A stretch of DNA of 62,243 nt from an uncultured Clostridia bacterium (GCA_947632045.1 CANRNQ010000011.1:1-62243), one strand, 5' to 3'; counted from the first letter of the stretch, positions 43,953-53,516 are shown. Made by a program: numbers and translations. Notes: generated by a model not told the origin, from the letters alone.

Positions 43953-45038
43953 ATGAGCAGAGTTTACAACTTTTCGGCAGGCCCGTCTATGCTACCGGTT
44001 CCGGTGCTTGAAAAAGCGGCGGCGGAGATGCTTGATTACGAGGGCAGCGGCCAGTCGGTTATGGAGATGTCGCACCGTTCAAAGGTCTACGGCGGGATAA
44101 TCGAGGGCGCGGAATCTCTTTTGAGAGAAGTAATGAATATTCCCGACAACTACAAGGTTCTTTTCCTTCAGGGCGGCGCTTCATCGCAGTTTGCCATGGT
44201 TCCGCTCAATCTCATGACAAAGTCCGGCAAGGCCGACTATGTTATAACGGGTCAGTGGGCCAAAAAGGCATACAAGGAGGCTGCGCGCTACGGAAACGCC
44301 AATGTTGTGGCGTCCTCAGAGGACAAAACCTTTTCATATATCCCCAAGCTTGATTCGTCTACCTTTACAAAGGACGCGGACTACTTCCACATCTGCATGA
44401 ACAACACAATTTACGGAACGGCTTATCATGAGCTTCCGGATGTCGGCGACGTTCCGCTCGTTGCGGATATCTCGTCATACATACTCTCACAGCCTATCGA
44501 CGTTTCAAAGTTCGGCGTTCTCTACGCCGGCGCTCAGAAAAACATGGCTCCGGCAGGCGTTACAGTCGTTATAATACGCGACGACCTCATCGGAAACGCC
44601 ATGGATATAACCCCGACAATGTTCAATTATCAGACGCACGCCGACAACGGCTCAATGTTCAACACACCGCCCTGCTACACCATATATATAGCAAAGCTCG
44701 TTTTGGAGTGGGTAAAGAACGAGATAGGCGGTCTTGAGGCGATGAAGGAGAGAAACGAGAAAAAGGCGAAGCTGCTCTATGACTTCCTTGACAGCTCAAA
44801 GCTCTTTAAGGGCACGGTAGTGCCCGAGGACCGCTCTCTTATGAACGTTCCGTTTGTCACAGGAAACGCCGACCTCGACGCGCTCTTTGTCAAGGAATCC
44901 ACCGCAAAGGGCTTTGCAAACCTCAAGGGTCACCGCACAGTAGGCGGTATGCGCGCGTCCATCTACAACGCTATGCCTTATGAGGGCGTTGAGGCTCTCG
45001 TAAAGTTTATGGCGGAGTTTGAAAAGGAAAACGGCTGA
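43953..45038 (+). CDS. serC: Phosphoserine aminotransferase
   Basis: The 361-residue PLP enzyme converts 3-phosphohydroxypyruvate and glutamate to phosphoserine in serine synthesis. The N-terminal FSAGPSMLPVPVLEKAA, the phosphate-binding SHRSK and the PLP lysine in YAGAQKNMAPAGVT (about residue 197) are present. Length is typical. It is followed after 30 bases by serA, so the two steps of the pathway form an operon. No serB phosphatase is in the window. Confidence 0.96.
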   Translation: MSRVYNFSAGPSMLPVPVLEKAAAEMLDYEGSGQSVMEMSHRSKVYGGIIEGAESLLREVMNIPDNYKVLFLQGGASSQFAMVPLNLMTKSGKADYVITGQWAKKAYKEAARYGNANVVASSEDKTFSYIPKLDSSTFTKDADYFHICMNNTIYGTAYHELPDVGDVPLVADISSYILSQPIDVSKFGVLYAGAQKNMAPAGVTVVIIRDDLIGNAMDITPTMFNYQTHADNGSMFNTPPCYTIYIAKLVLEWVKNEIGGLEAMKERNEKKAKLLYDFLDSSKLFKGTVVPEDRSLMNVPFVTGNADLDALFVKESTAKGFANLKGHRTVGGMRASIYNAMPYEGVEALVKFMAEFEKENG

Positions 45039-45068
45039 TCATTTTACATACAAGGAGCGATCTGACAA

Positions 45069-46229
45069 ATGTATAATATTAAAACACTCAACAAAATTTC
45101 TCAGGCCGGACTGTGCCGCCTCGGAGCCGATTTCAGCTGCTCCGACGACGTTCAAGAGCCGGACGCCGTGCTCGTAAGGAGCGCGTCTATGCATGAAATG
45201 GAGCTTCCCGCAAGCCTGCTCGCAATAGCGAGAGCCGGCGCGGGAGTAAACAACATTCCTATCGACTCATGCAGCGAAAAGGGTATCGTCGTATTTAACA
45301 CACCCGGAGCCAACGCCAACGCCGTTAAGGAGCTTGTTATCGCCGGACTTCTTCTCAGCTCGAGAAAGATAGTTGACGGCGTTGAATGGGCAAAAACCCT
45401 AAAGGGCAACGGCGACCAGGTCGGCAAGATGGTCGAAAAGGGCAAGAGCGCATATGCGGGTCCCGAGATAAAGGGCAAGACCCTCGGCGTTATCGGACTC
45501 GGTGCTATCGGAGCCCTTGTTGCGAACGCGGCGGCAGCTCTCGGAATGAGCGTCTGCGGCTACGACCCCTTCCTCTCGGTTGACGGCGCTCTCAGGCTCT
45601 CGCCTGCCATGAAGCACTGCGTAAGCCTCGACGATATATTCGCTCAGAGCGATTACATAACAGTTCACGTTCCTCTCACGCCTGACACAAAGCACGTTAT
45701 CTGCGCTGAAAACATCGCCAAGATGAAGGACGGCGTAAGGATACTTAACTATTCAAGGGCCGATCTCGTTAATTCCGCAGACGTGCTCGCCGCCATTGAG
45801 AGCGGCAAAATAGCCGCCTATGTAACCGACTTTGCGACAGACGATTTACTCTGCACGCCCGGAGTTATCGCAATGCCTCACCTCGGCGCTTCAACCCCCG
45901 AGAGCGAAGAAAACTGCGCGGCTATGGCTGCGGACGAGGTCAAGGATTACCTTGTAAACGGCAATATCACAAACAGCGTAAACTTCCCGAACGTCAATAT
46001 GCCGAGAACGGCAGGCATACGCTTCTGCATCCTTCACAAAAACGTTCCATCCGTTTTACAGCGCAGCCTTCAGGTTCTCAGCGACAACGGCGCGAACGTG
46101 GAGAATATGGAGAACAAGTCGAGAAAGGACTACGCCTACACAGTCGTTGACGCGAGCGGCGCGGCTGAGGCTCTCGGCGACGAGATAGCAAAGCTCGACG
46201 GAGTTTTAAGAGTAAGGGTAATAAAATAA
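45069..46229 (+). CDS. serA: D-3-phosphoglycerate dehydrogenase, short form with ACT domain
   Basis: The 386-residue NAD enzyme opens the serine pathway by oxidising 3-phosphoglycerate. It has the NAD-binding GVIGLGAIGALVA (about 140-152), the catalytic Arg region (NYSRADLVN) and the catalytic His in MPHLGASTPESEENC (about 274-288). The C-terminal ACT domain (about 310-386) may give serine feedback. It lacks the intervening ASB domain of longer enzymes. AAGGAG precedes the ATG. It is the second gene of the serCA operon. Confidence 0.94.
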   Translation: MYNIKTLNKISQAGLCRLGADFSCSDDVQEPDAVLVRSASMHEMELPASLLAIARAGAGVNNIPIDSCSEKGIVVFNTPGANANAVKELVIAGLLLSSRKIVDGVEWAKTLKGNGDQVGKMVEKGKSAYAGPEIKGKTLGVIGLGAIGALVANAAAALGMSVCGYDPFLSVDGALRLSPAMKHCVSLDDIFAQSDYITVHVPLTPDTKHVICAENIAKMKDGVRILNYSRADLVNSADVLAAIESGKIAAYVTDFATDDLLCTPGVIAMPHLGASTPESEENCAAMAADEVKDYLVNGNITNSVNFPNVNMPRTAGIRFCILHKNVPSVLQRSLQVLSDNGANVENMENKSRKDYAYTVVDASGAAEALGDEIAKLDGVLRVRVIK

Positions 46230-46295
46230 ATAATAAACGCCCTGCTTCTAATCCTCTATAACAAAAAGCTTTTATTATGTAATAAAATTATCACA

Positions 46296-46336
46296 CAGCA
46301 GTCCACCGTTTATTTGCGGTGCGGCTGCTGTTTTTT
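46296..46336 (+). terminator. serCA terminator
   Basis: CAGCAG/CTGCTG with an inner CACCG/CGGTG stem is followed by TTTTTT. Confidence 0.75.
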
Positions 46337-46381
46337 AATAAAAGTTTTTTAATTATCTAATTGCAGATAATTGCAGACAAA

Positions 46382-46417
46382 ACCACAAAGAGCCCGCCGA
46401 AGCGGACTCCTTGTGGT
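46382..46417 (-). terminator. Terminator of the small conserved gene
   Basis: ACCACAA/TTGTGGT with an inner GC-rich stem; on the minus strand TTTTG follows. It lies about 50 bases beyond the stop at 46465. Confidence 0.6.
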
Positions 46418-46464
46418 CTAGGATTTTTTTAATAATGGTAAAACAAAAATAGAAAAACTCAAAA

Positions 46465-46740
46465 TTACTCGTTCTTCTCAAGCTCGGCATCGCCTGTGTC
46501 GCCGAGAAGATTGAATCTGAACAGCTTTGACTCATCATCCTTGTTTTCGCATACGATGTAAGCCTCAGCGATTTTTCCACCCTCTATAAGCTGTGTAAGA
46601 CCAACAAGCTGGCAAAGCTTGCTCTTAAGATTAAGGTGGTCACCCTCTCTTGTAACTAAAAATACATTGCCCTCGCAAGTGTCAAGCACGGCGAGGAATT
46701 CAGTTACATCGATGTCGTGCAGTTCAAGAATCGGTGTCAT
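46465..46740 (-). CDS. Small conserved Clostridial protein, function unknown
   Basis: The 91-residue soluble protein has a compact N-terminal domain (about 1-75), with LELHDIDVTEFLAVLDTCEGNVFLV and then GDHLNLKSKLCQLVGLTQLIEGG, and an acidic tail. The pattern looks like that of small proteins in Clostridia that carry doubtful labels such as polyA polymerase; I do not trust those. The secondary structure pattern faintly recalls HPr. It has a consensus promoter and a strong AAGGAGG site, so it is likely well expressed. Function unknown. Confidence 0.75.
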   Translation of the reverse strand: MTPILELHDIDVTEFLAVLDTCEGNVFLVTREGDHLNLKSKLCQLVGLTQLIEGGKIAEAYIVCENKDDESKLFRFNLLGDTGDAELEKNE

Positions 46741-46841
46741 AAAATATTCCTCCTTCTTAAATAAAAAGTTCGTGCCTACTCTGGACTTGTAATCACATTT
46801 CGGAATTTATTTGATCAGGTCTTTTCTCAACCTGTGTCTAT

Positions 46842-46870
46842 ATTATAGCCGCTTATTTTGGGATTGTCAA
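46842..46870 (-). promoter_or_regulatory. Promoter of the small conserved gene
   Basis: On the minus strand consensus TTGACA (46865-46870) and consensus TATAAT (46842-46847) are 17 bases apart. The remaining part of the gap to 47237 is AT-rich, with one inverted repeat (47069-47079 with 47107-47117, AAAAACGGGAA/TTCCCGTTTTT) and the amylase terminator. Confidence 0.85.
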
Positions 46871-47184
46871 CAAAAACTTGATGTTAATTTTGTAGATATC
46901 GCCTTTAAATTGCGTAAAATATAAAATTTCACTCTGCATTTTTTACAATTCCGCATAAATTAAAATTATTCTTTTATGCAATTATTCTTTGCCTCCTCGA
47001 AGATTTTATAAAAAATGTGCAGAGATTTTTTTCCGTAAACGATTTATCTATGCATTATACCAAAGTTTTAAAAACGGGAAAATTTTTCGGATTTTCTCCC
47101 GTTAATTCCCGTTTTTGGGCTCTTTAAGGCTTTCAAATAAATTAAAAATTAAGTCGAAGTAGGCAATGCAAAATTAAAAACGCT

Positions 47185-47224
47185 TTAAAAAATAAGCAGA
47201 GGCGCTCCACCTTGGAAGCGCCTC
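47185..47224 (-). terminator. Terminator of the maltodextrin operon
   Basis: On the minus strand GAGGCGCT/AGCGCCTC forms an 8-bp stem followed by TGCTTATTTTTTAAA, 14 bases after the amylase stop. Confidence 0.7.
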
Positions 47225-47237
47225 CGGAATGTACAAA

Positions 47238-48857
47238 TCATTTGAGTATTGCAAAGCTGCCCGAGGGCATAGTAATTGTAGTTCCGTCTAAGCTGCATTG
47301 CGGAGTGTTGCCGTCCTTATCGACGTCCTGCGCGCAGGCCTGCGCTACAATAGAGGAATAATTGAGGCTGTCCTTTGGTATCTCTGCGGTTTTTTCATCC
47401 TGGCTCATATTGTAAAAGAGAATGAGCTTTTCGCCCTCATACTCAACGACCATGCCGGATATAGTCGCTACATCCGTCTTAATGAGGTCGGTTATAGTTC
47501 CCCTCGCGATTGCCGGATAAGAAAGCTTGATGTCTATTATTTTCTTATAGAAATTGAAAAGCGAGTTCTTGTCCTTGATCTGCTCCTCAACGCTCTGCTC
47601 AGGACTGTAATCCTCCAAGCTGTTATCCGCTACGCCCGGAGCCTCGCTGCATCTGCCGCTCTCATCGTCGTAGCTCCACGGCATACTCGAGCGGTATGTT
47701 CCGTCGTTTGAAGGGCCGCCCTTTATGCCGACCTCCTCGCCGTAATAAATAAACGGATTGCCCGGCATTGTCAGATAAAGCATAGCTCCGCATTTTTCCT
47801 TAAACAGCTCGCCCGAAAACGCGAGCGCGCTGCGCGGCATATCATGATTTGATAAGAACATCGCGTCCACAGCGTCCTTATTGCTGTCCTTCATTATGCT
47901 GTTCCAGTTCTGTACGCTTTTAAGAAGCGACTCGACATTGTGGCTGTTTACTGCGGTAAGAAATTTTCCGCTGCCCTTATCCGAAAACGGGAAGTTGAAC
48001 AGACTGTCTACGCTCGACTTGTAACGCATAGAGATTTCGCTGCTGCCGCTCCATTCCTCGCCGACAATGTAAACGTCCTCTTTTATGCCGCGCGCCGTGT
48101 CCATGAGCCACTTTAAAAATTCGTTTCCGTCAGTCGAGGCAGAGTCGTAATATTTTACAGCATCAAGCCTGAAGCCGTCGCAGCCGAGGTCTATCCAGAA
48201 CTTCATTATATCCTTGATCTCCGCCCTTACGTCCTCGTTGCTGAGGTTGAGCTCGGGCATTTCGCTCGAGAAGTTTGACTCGACAAGCACTCCGCCCTTT
48301 GTGCCCATCTGTGAATAGGCGGCGTTTTGCGTCGTTTTGCCCGGCTGAGCCGTATCGTAATATTTTGCGTAACCGTCCCTGTTGCCGGCGTCTATCTCCT
48401 CTACCGCCTTTTTATACCACTCGTTATCGGTGGAGGTGTGATTCAAAACGAGGTCGATTATAACCTTGACCCCTCTCTTGTGACATTCCTCGCAGAGCTT
48501 TTTAAAGTCGTCGTTCGTGCCGTATTCCTCATCGACCTTTTTATAATCGTCAACGTCATAATGATGATACGAACCCGACGCCATTATAGGCATCAGCCAA
48601 ATTCCGTCGGCCCCGAGATCCTCGCCGCCCGTGGGATCGCCGTCGTTTATATAGTCAAGCTTTTTTATGAGTCCCTTCAGGTCGCCTATGCCGTCGCCGT
48701 CGCTGTCATAAAACGAATAGACAAATACTTCATAAAAATTTCTGTACTTGTCCTGAGATTGGGTCGGCGTCGCAGTCTGCGGCGACGAGCAGCCCGCAAG
48801 CACGGCGCTTGACAGGGCGCACGCCGAGAGCGCAAGGCACAAAGCTTTTTTTAACAT
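47238..48857 (-). CDS. Alpha-amylase-like GH13 lipoprotein
   Basis: The 539-residue protein has a lipoprotein signal (lipobox VLAGC, Cys about residue 22) and a GH13 barrel. The four conserved regions are visible: DLVLNHTS, GFRLDAVKYY (nucleophile Asp), GEEW (acid/base Glu) and FLSNHD. It should cut alpha-1,4-glucans at the cell surface, feeding the transporter encoded by the three genes upstream. A calcium site of the type DSDGDGIGDLKG is present near residue 50. The ATG at 48857 is preferred to that at 48863 for its spacing to AAGGGAG. It is the last gene of the operon. Confidence 0.92.
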   Translation of the reverse strand: MLKKALCLALSACALSSAVLAGCSSPQTATPTQSQDKYRNFYEVFVYSFYDSDGDGIGDLKGLIKKLDYINDGDPTGGEDLGADGIWLMPIMASGSYHHYDVDDYKKVDEEYGTNDDFKKLCEECHKRGVKVIIDLVLNHTSTDNEWYKKAVEEIDAGNRDGYAKYYDTAQPGKTTQNAAYSQMGTKGGVLVESNFSSEMPELNLSNEDVRAEIKDIMKFWIDLGCDGFRLDAVKYYDSASTDGNEFLKWLMDTARGIKEDVYIVGEEWSGSSEISMRYKSSVDSLFNFPFSDKGSGKFLTAVNSHNVESLLKSVQNWNSIMKDSNKDAVDAMFLSNHDMPRSALAFSGELFKEKCGAMLYLTMPGNPFIYYGEEVGIKGGPSNDGTYRSSMPWSYDDESGRCSEAPGVADNSLEDYSPEQSVEEQIKDKNSLFNFYKKIIDIKLSYPAIARGTITDLIKTDVATISGMVVEYEGEKLILFYNMSQDEKTAEIPKDSLNYSSIVAQACAQDVDKDGNTPQCSLDGTTITMPSGSFAILK

Positions 48858-49009
48858 ACACATTCTCCCTTGTATTTATAATTTTTAATTTTAAAATTAG
48901 TTGCCGGAGGAATTTATTTTCGGCGCGGCGTTGCCTTTAACGCGCAAATGCGGCAGGATTTCCCGCCGCATCTGCCGAAAATATTTTCAATGTATTTTTT
49001 ATCCTTTTA

Positions 49010-49870
49010 TCAGCCCTTAACGGCTCCGCCTGTAACGCCCTCAACATAATATTTCTGCATCTTGAGGAAGAGCGCGGTTATCGGCACGGCTACAATTACC
49101 GAGCCGGCGCAGAACTGGTGGAAATAGCTGTTGATAAATTCCTTATCAACCATTCTCCACAGACCGATTGCGATAGTATATTGATCTACCTGGTCAACGA
49201 GGAGCAGCTTTGCGAATATGAAGTCTGCCCACGGGCCGGTGAATGAGGTCAATATAGTGTAAACAACGATAGGCTTTGACATCGGAAGGATTATCTTCCA
49301 GAATATCTGATTTCGTGTTGCGCCGTCGATTGTCGCCGCTTCATCAAGAGCTCTCGGAACCGTATCAAAGAAGCCCTTTGAGATAGCGAAGCCCAATCCG
49401 GCGCCGGCCGAATAAACAACTATAAGGCCAACAATGCTCTGAGTAAGTCCCATTATCTTGAGCAGATAATATATGGCAACCATTGTGAGGAAGCCCGGGA
49501 ACATACCGAGAATAAAGCCTACGTTTATGATCTTCTTACGCGATTTAAAGCGCAGGCGGCTGAAGGTGTAGCTGACCATCAATATCGAAAGCGTTGAAAT
49601 AACACACGAGAAGCACGCCACGATGAAAGTGTTGAGGAACCATCTCGGATAGTTTACTTTACTCGGGTCGATTTCCGTGAACAGCTTGACGTAGTTGTCA
49701 AAGGTCCACGAGCTTGGGATAAGATTTGTCGAATAAACAACTCCCTCGCCGCTGAACGAGGTCATTACAAGCCAAACGAGCGGCATTATCCAGATCAAAC
49801 AAAGAATGGTAAGGATAACGTATATTATTGTATTTGAGATATTTCTTCTCAATTTATAACTCTTTATCAT
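49010..49870 (-). CDS. Maltodextrin ABC transporter permease, MalG-like
   Basis: The 286-residue inner membrane protein has six predicted helices and the EAA loop DEAATIDGATRNQIFWKIILP (about residues 180-200), which contacts the ATPase. It pairs with the MalF-like permease encoded upstream; the two genes overlap by four bases (ATGA). The operon has no ATPase gene, so a shared MsmX/MsmK-type ATPase elsewhere is expected, as in other Firmicutes. Confidence 0.92.
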   Translation of the reverse strand: MIKSYKLRRNISNTIIYVILTILCLIWIMPLVWLVMTSFSGEGVVYSTNLIPSSWTFDNYVKLFTEIDPSKVNYPRWFLNTFIVACFSCVISTLSILMVSYTFSRLRFKSRKKIINVGFILGMFPGFLTMVAIYYLLKIMGLTQSIVGLIVVYSAGAGLGFAISKGFFDTVPRALDEAATIDGATRNQIFWKIILPMSKPIVVYTILTSFTGPWADFIFAKLLLVDQVDQYTIAIGLWRMVDKEFINSYFHQFCAGSVIVAVPITALFLKMQKYYVEGVTGGAVKG

Positions 49871-51357
49871 GAGAACGCCTCCTCATCCTTGGAAGATCTG
49901 GTCATATTAAAGGTAATAAGCGAAAGCGTAGCGCAGAAGATAAATACCAGAATACCAATAGTAGCAGCCAACGAGTAATCGTTTCGTCCCGTTGTCAATT
50001 TAAACAGCCATGTAACAAGCAGGTCGGTTTCACCGGCATTGTAAAGATACGGATCATTCGGTCCGCCGCCCGTGAGGAAGTAGATTACGTTGAAGTTGTT
50101 GATGTTGCCTATAAACTGCTGAATAAGAGCTGGAGTCATAACAAAGAGCATATACGGCAGCGTTATCTTGACAAAGGTAACGACTGGTCCGGCGCCGTCG
50201 ATACGGGCGCTTTCGTACAGCTCTTCGGGAATATTCATCAGAATACCGCTTGCGGATAGTATCGTGTATGGAACGCCGATCCACAAGTTGACGACGAGTA
50301 CTGTAATTTTCGCGTTCCACCCCGCAGTAAGGAAGGGGACAAAATCCATTTCGCCGACAACGCCCATGTGACGGAGCAATACGTTGAAAAATCCGTTATC
50401 ATTGAGCATCTGAGCCATAAGAAGCAAAGTAACGAACTGCGGAACCGCAACGGTCATAACAAACATTGTTCTGAACAGCGATTTGCATTTGATGCCCTTT
50501 TTGTTTATCATAAGGGCGATGATAACTCCCACGATGTAGCAGGAGATCGTGGCTATAATAGCCCAGCAGAACGTCCAGCCTACGAGCGACTGGAAGGTCG
50601 CTGCCTTTTTGGGGTTTCCGGCAAATATGTCGAAAAAGTTCTGGATACCTATCCAGTCGAAATGTCCGTTCATCGGGTGGTTTCTGTCGAAGTTTGTAAA
50701 CGCGATCAAAATCATAAAGATGAGCGGAAGTACCGTAAATGTGCAGATGAGGAGCGTCGGAAGAGAAAGAAGGGTAACGTGATAGCGCTCGTCAAGCAGA
50801 GTAGCTAAGTCCTCTTTAAGACTATTTATATGCTCACCGTTTCTTTTCCTCTCTTCAAGAGCAACATTGATTCTTATATTCACTATGTAAAGGAATATGA
50901 ACAAAACCGTAACTATAATCGCCAAAACGCTGAAAAGCATTATCAGCATCGAGTTATCCGGTTCAGGCATTACGGGCATTCCATCAACATAAATTGTTTC
51001 TGTTCCCGCCGCGCCAAGTGTTAAAAACTTGGAAAGGTGTTGCCACGCGAAGCCTATCATAAAGGCAAAATACGCGATCTCAACCGCAAGAAAGACAATA
51101 CCCTTGACTATCTGTCCTTTTACCATGATGCCAAAGCCCATGATAAGGTAAGAAATTTTTGTTGACCAGTCTCCTTTTACGAAGCTCGTACCATAGAATT
51201 TGAACGCATGACCAATTCCAATGAAGAAAGCAGCGATCTTCATTCCGATAAACTTGAAAAACTTTCCGAGGTTCTTCGGCAAATTAACAAAGAACATTTT
51301 TAATTTATATAAGAACTTCTGGAACGGATTGAGCTGGACATATTCAATAAAATTCAT
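49867..51357 (-). CDS. Maltodextrin ABC transporter permease, MalF-like
   Basis: The 496-residue permease has two or three helices in an extended N-terminal region (about 1-170) ahead of the six-helix core. The EAA loop ELYESARIDGAGPVVTFVKITLP (about 375-398) identifies the family. The long N-terminus is characteristic of maltodextrin-type MalF. It lies between the binding protein gene and malG. Substrate assignment rests on the amylase in the same operon. Confidence 0.9.
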   Translation of the reverse strand: MNFIEYVQLNPFQKFLYKLKMFFVNLPKNLGKFFKFIGMKIAAFFIGIGHAFKFYGTSFVKGDWSTKISYLIMGFGIMVKGQIVKGIVFLAVEIAYFAFMIGFAWQHLSKFLTLGAAGTETIYVDGMPVMPEPDNSMLIMLFSVLAIIVTVLFIFLYIVNIRINVALEERKRNGEHINSLKEDLATLLDERYHVTLLSLPTLLICTFTVLPLIFMILIAFTNFDRNHPMNGHFDWIGIQNFFDIFAGNPKKAATFQSLVGWTFCWAIIATISCYIVGVIIALMINKKGIKCKSLFRTMFVMTVAVPQFVTLLLMAQMLNDNGFFNVLLRHMGVVGEMDFVPFLTAGWNAKITVLVVNLWIGVPYTILSASGILMNIPEELYESARIDGAGPVVTFVKITLPYMLFVMTPALIQQFIGNINNFNVIYFLTGGGPNDPYLYNAGETDLLVTWLFKLTTGRNDYSLAATIGILVFIFCATLSLITFNMTRSSKDEEAFS

Positions 51358-51482
51358 GGTTTCACTCCTCTTTGTCCGTAAAATGAAAGGTTTAAAAAGA
51401 CCTGCTGTTTTGTCGCGTCAAGCAGCCTGCTTATGCAGACTGCTTGACGCAAATCGGATATCAGCTAATTGCCGATAGAAAA

Positions 51483-52862
51483 TTATCCCTTGGTAATGTT
51501 TTTAACCATTTCCTCATACTGCGACTTAAGAGAAGCGTCATCATGCTTTTTGTCCTTATTAACCATATAGGCTCCATAAGCACCTGTTGCGTCCCAGAAG
51601 CTTGAGCAGATGTTAACCTGGGGAACAGAATTCTTCTGGCTCTCATAAAGAGCGTTTAAGCATACGTTGCTTGTTACAAGATCAGACTCAGCAAGAGACT
51701 TGATCGACGGGCCCCAGCCGCACTCCTCGCATCTTTCCTTCTGGCAAGCTTCGCTTGTGAGGTAGAATGCAAGAGCCTGTGAGGTGTAGGGGTATTTTGT
51801 CTTGGCGTTAACGCCGATGTTCTTGTAGCCGTACAGCGGAACTAAAGGCTTATCCTCGCCGTCTACATTGATAGTCGGGAGCTTAGCCGCGCCGAGCTTG
51901 TCGCCGAGAGCCTTTTCCATATTCTTTATCATCCAAGATCCGCCTACGCCTGCGATGTGCGTGCCGTTCTTAAAGCCTGATACAAGAGTCTGGTTTACGT
52001 CTTCGTCCTTGAAGTACTCGTTAGCGCAGAGGTCTGCAAAGGCCTTTGCAACCTTTGTAACGTCTTCTTCGTTATAGTTGAGCTGCTGGAGAGTATTATC
52101 ATCCGGATTAAGTCCGAGAGTTCCGCCCGCTGTGAACGGAATAACCGCGCCGTAGAAGCCGTTGCCTACGTTGAAGGCAAACTTCTTCTTTGTGTCGGTG
52201 CAAACCTTCATGATGCCCTCCATGGTCTTAACGTCGTCCTCTGTGAGAGCTTCATTGTTATAGAAGAGGATATAGCTGTTATCGCCCGTCTCCGGGAAAG
52301 CATACGGGAGTTCCTCGGCTCCGTCTTCACTTGCGTGCAAAACTGACTTATAAGCGTCATCGAGGTTAGCGTTCTTAATAGCGTCAACAAACTGGAGTCT
52401 TACAGGCATACAATAGTTGCCGTTGAACAGCTCCATGCCTTGGTCTGACGCGAAGCCGAATACATCGGCGGCGTTGTCCGGGTCTGTTCTTACGTTCGCC
52501 TGAGCGTCCGCCTCGCCCTGAGCAACGCACTCGATCTGAATGGTTCTGCCGAGCTTTTTAAAGTTTTCAACGAAGTCCTCGCACTGCTTTTTGAGAAGCT
52601 CCAGAGTCTCCTGCGGGCCCCAAACCTTGAGCTTTACGTTATCCTCTTTTGAGAGAGCAAGATCAGCGTCGGACATTATATCGTCGATAGTGAGCTGTTG
52701 AACCTCCTGCTGGCTTGAAGAGTTGTCAGCCGGAGCGTTGCTTGAGCCTCCGCTCGAGCTGCCGCCGTCAGATGTTGTTGATCCGCCGCAGCCTGCAAAG
52801 GCAGTAACCGCCATCAAAGATGCAAGACCAACGCCAAGGATTCTTTTTGTGTACTTGAACAT
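51483..52862 (-). CDS. Maltodextrin-type substrate-binding lipoprotein
   Basis: The 459-residue protein has a lipoprotein signal (lipobox VTAFAGC, Cys about residue 25), a Ser/Gly-rich linker and a family 1 extracellular solute-binding fold (KLKVWGPQETLELLKKQCEDF at the start of the mature part). It would deliver maltodextrins to the MalF/MalG pair. As first gene of the operon it follows a leader with a 12-bp palindrome and a promoter at 53018-53046. GGGAATC precedes the ATG. Confidence 0.9.
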   Translation of the reverse strand: MFKYTKRILGVGLASLMAVTAFAGCGGSTTSDGGSSSGGSSNAPADNSSSQQEVQQLTIDDIMSDADLALSKEDNVKLKVWGPQETLELLKKQCEDFVENFKKLGRTIQIECVAQGEADAQANVRTDPDNAADVFGFASDQGMELFNGNYCMPVRLQFVDAIKNANLDDAYKSVLHASEDGAEELPYAFPETGDNSYILFYNNEALTEDDVKTMEGIMKVCTDTKKKFAFNVGNGFYGAVIPFTAGGTLGLNPDDNTLQQLNYNEEDVTKVAKAFADLCANEYFKDEDVNQTLVSGFKNGTHIAGVGGSWMIKNMEKALGDKLGAAKLPTINVDGEDKPLVPLYGYKNIGVNAKTKYPYTSQALAFYLTSEACQKERCEECGWGPSIKSLAESDLVTSNVCLNALYESQKNSVPQVNICSSFWDATGAYGAYMVNKDKKHDDASLKSQYEEMVKNITKG

Positions 52863-52956
52863 TTTGATTCCCTTTCTTTCTAAAAAAATATTTTAATGAT
52901 TATTTTGTCACGGCGGAAGCCGTGTCTTTTTGCAAGATGCATCATTTGGAAAACAA

Positions 52957-52984
52957 ATAGTGAATTTTGTTGAAAATTCACTAT
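52957..52984. promoter_or_regulatory. 12-bp palindrome in the maltodextrin operon leader
   Basis: ATAGTGAATTTT and AAAATTCACTAT are perfect 12-base arms around GTTG, lying just downstream of the predicted start of transcription on the minus strand. It may be an operator or an RNA hairpin. A second hairpin, CACGGC/GCCGTG (52909-52924), is nearer the gene. Confidence 0.6.
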
Positions 52985-53017
52985 AAATTTGCGCATAACA
53001 CACCTAATGCTGTTTAA

Positions 53018-53046
53018 ATAATATCATAGACGCTTAACAAATGCAA
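53018..53046 (-). promoter_or_regulatory. Promoter of the maltodextrin operon
   Basis: On the minus strand TTGCAT (53041-53046) and TATTAT (53018-53023) are 17 bases apart. Confidence 0.6.
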
Positions 53047-53365
53047 CACCATTTATTCATTTTTATCAATGTCTATATATCTGAATTTATTTTTTGTGCA
53101 GTTTTCACAGAGGTTTGTGCGGCAAATTAATTTTTTCTTTTATTTTTTTTGAAAATTCGTGATTTTGACGAATACACCTTGTTAATAATAAACATAAAAA
53201 TCCGATTGCCTTTGTCAATAAAGTTAATTTTATATTATTTTTTAAGCCGTTTTTGCTCCTTTGCGGCTCCCTTAGTTCACATACTGTTAATTTTTATCCA
53301 TACGTTTATTTTTACCCCAAAAGGCGCATATAATTAGTGTTAAGACTATAAAGCCATACATTACC

Positions 53366-53394
53366 TTGACAACGTGTTTTAATTAATCTAAACT
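53366..53394 (+). promoter_or_regulatory. murE promoter
   Basis: Consensus TTGACA (53366-53371) and TAAACT (53389-53394) are 17 bases apart, about 120 bases before murE. Confidence 0.65.
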
Positions 53395-53398
53395 ATAT

Positions 53399-53468
53399 TT
53401 TGCACAGATTGCACAGGTGCGAATGTCGCGCCGGCAAGTCAATGTAAAAAATCAATTGATCAATTGAT
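53399..53468 (+). repeat. Direct repeats and 18-bp palindrome in the murE leader
   Basis: TTGCACAGA/TTGCACAGG are tandem 9-base repeats at about 53399-53416. ATCAATTGATCAATTGAT (53451-53468) is a perfect 18-bp palindrome. Both lie between the promoter and the ATG of murE. Confidence 0.5.
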
Positions 53469-53516
53469 AAATTAATTATTTTTAAAAATACAGTTTAATC
53501 TTTGGAGGCATTTAAA

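Noticed and set aside
46741-47237. Small RNA or gene in the AT-rich gap
   Set aside because: Apart from the promoter, one inverted repeat and the amylase terminator, nothing with coding or RNA-like signals was visible.
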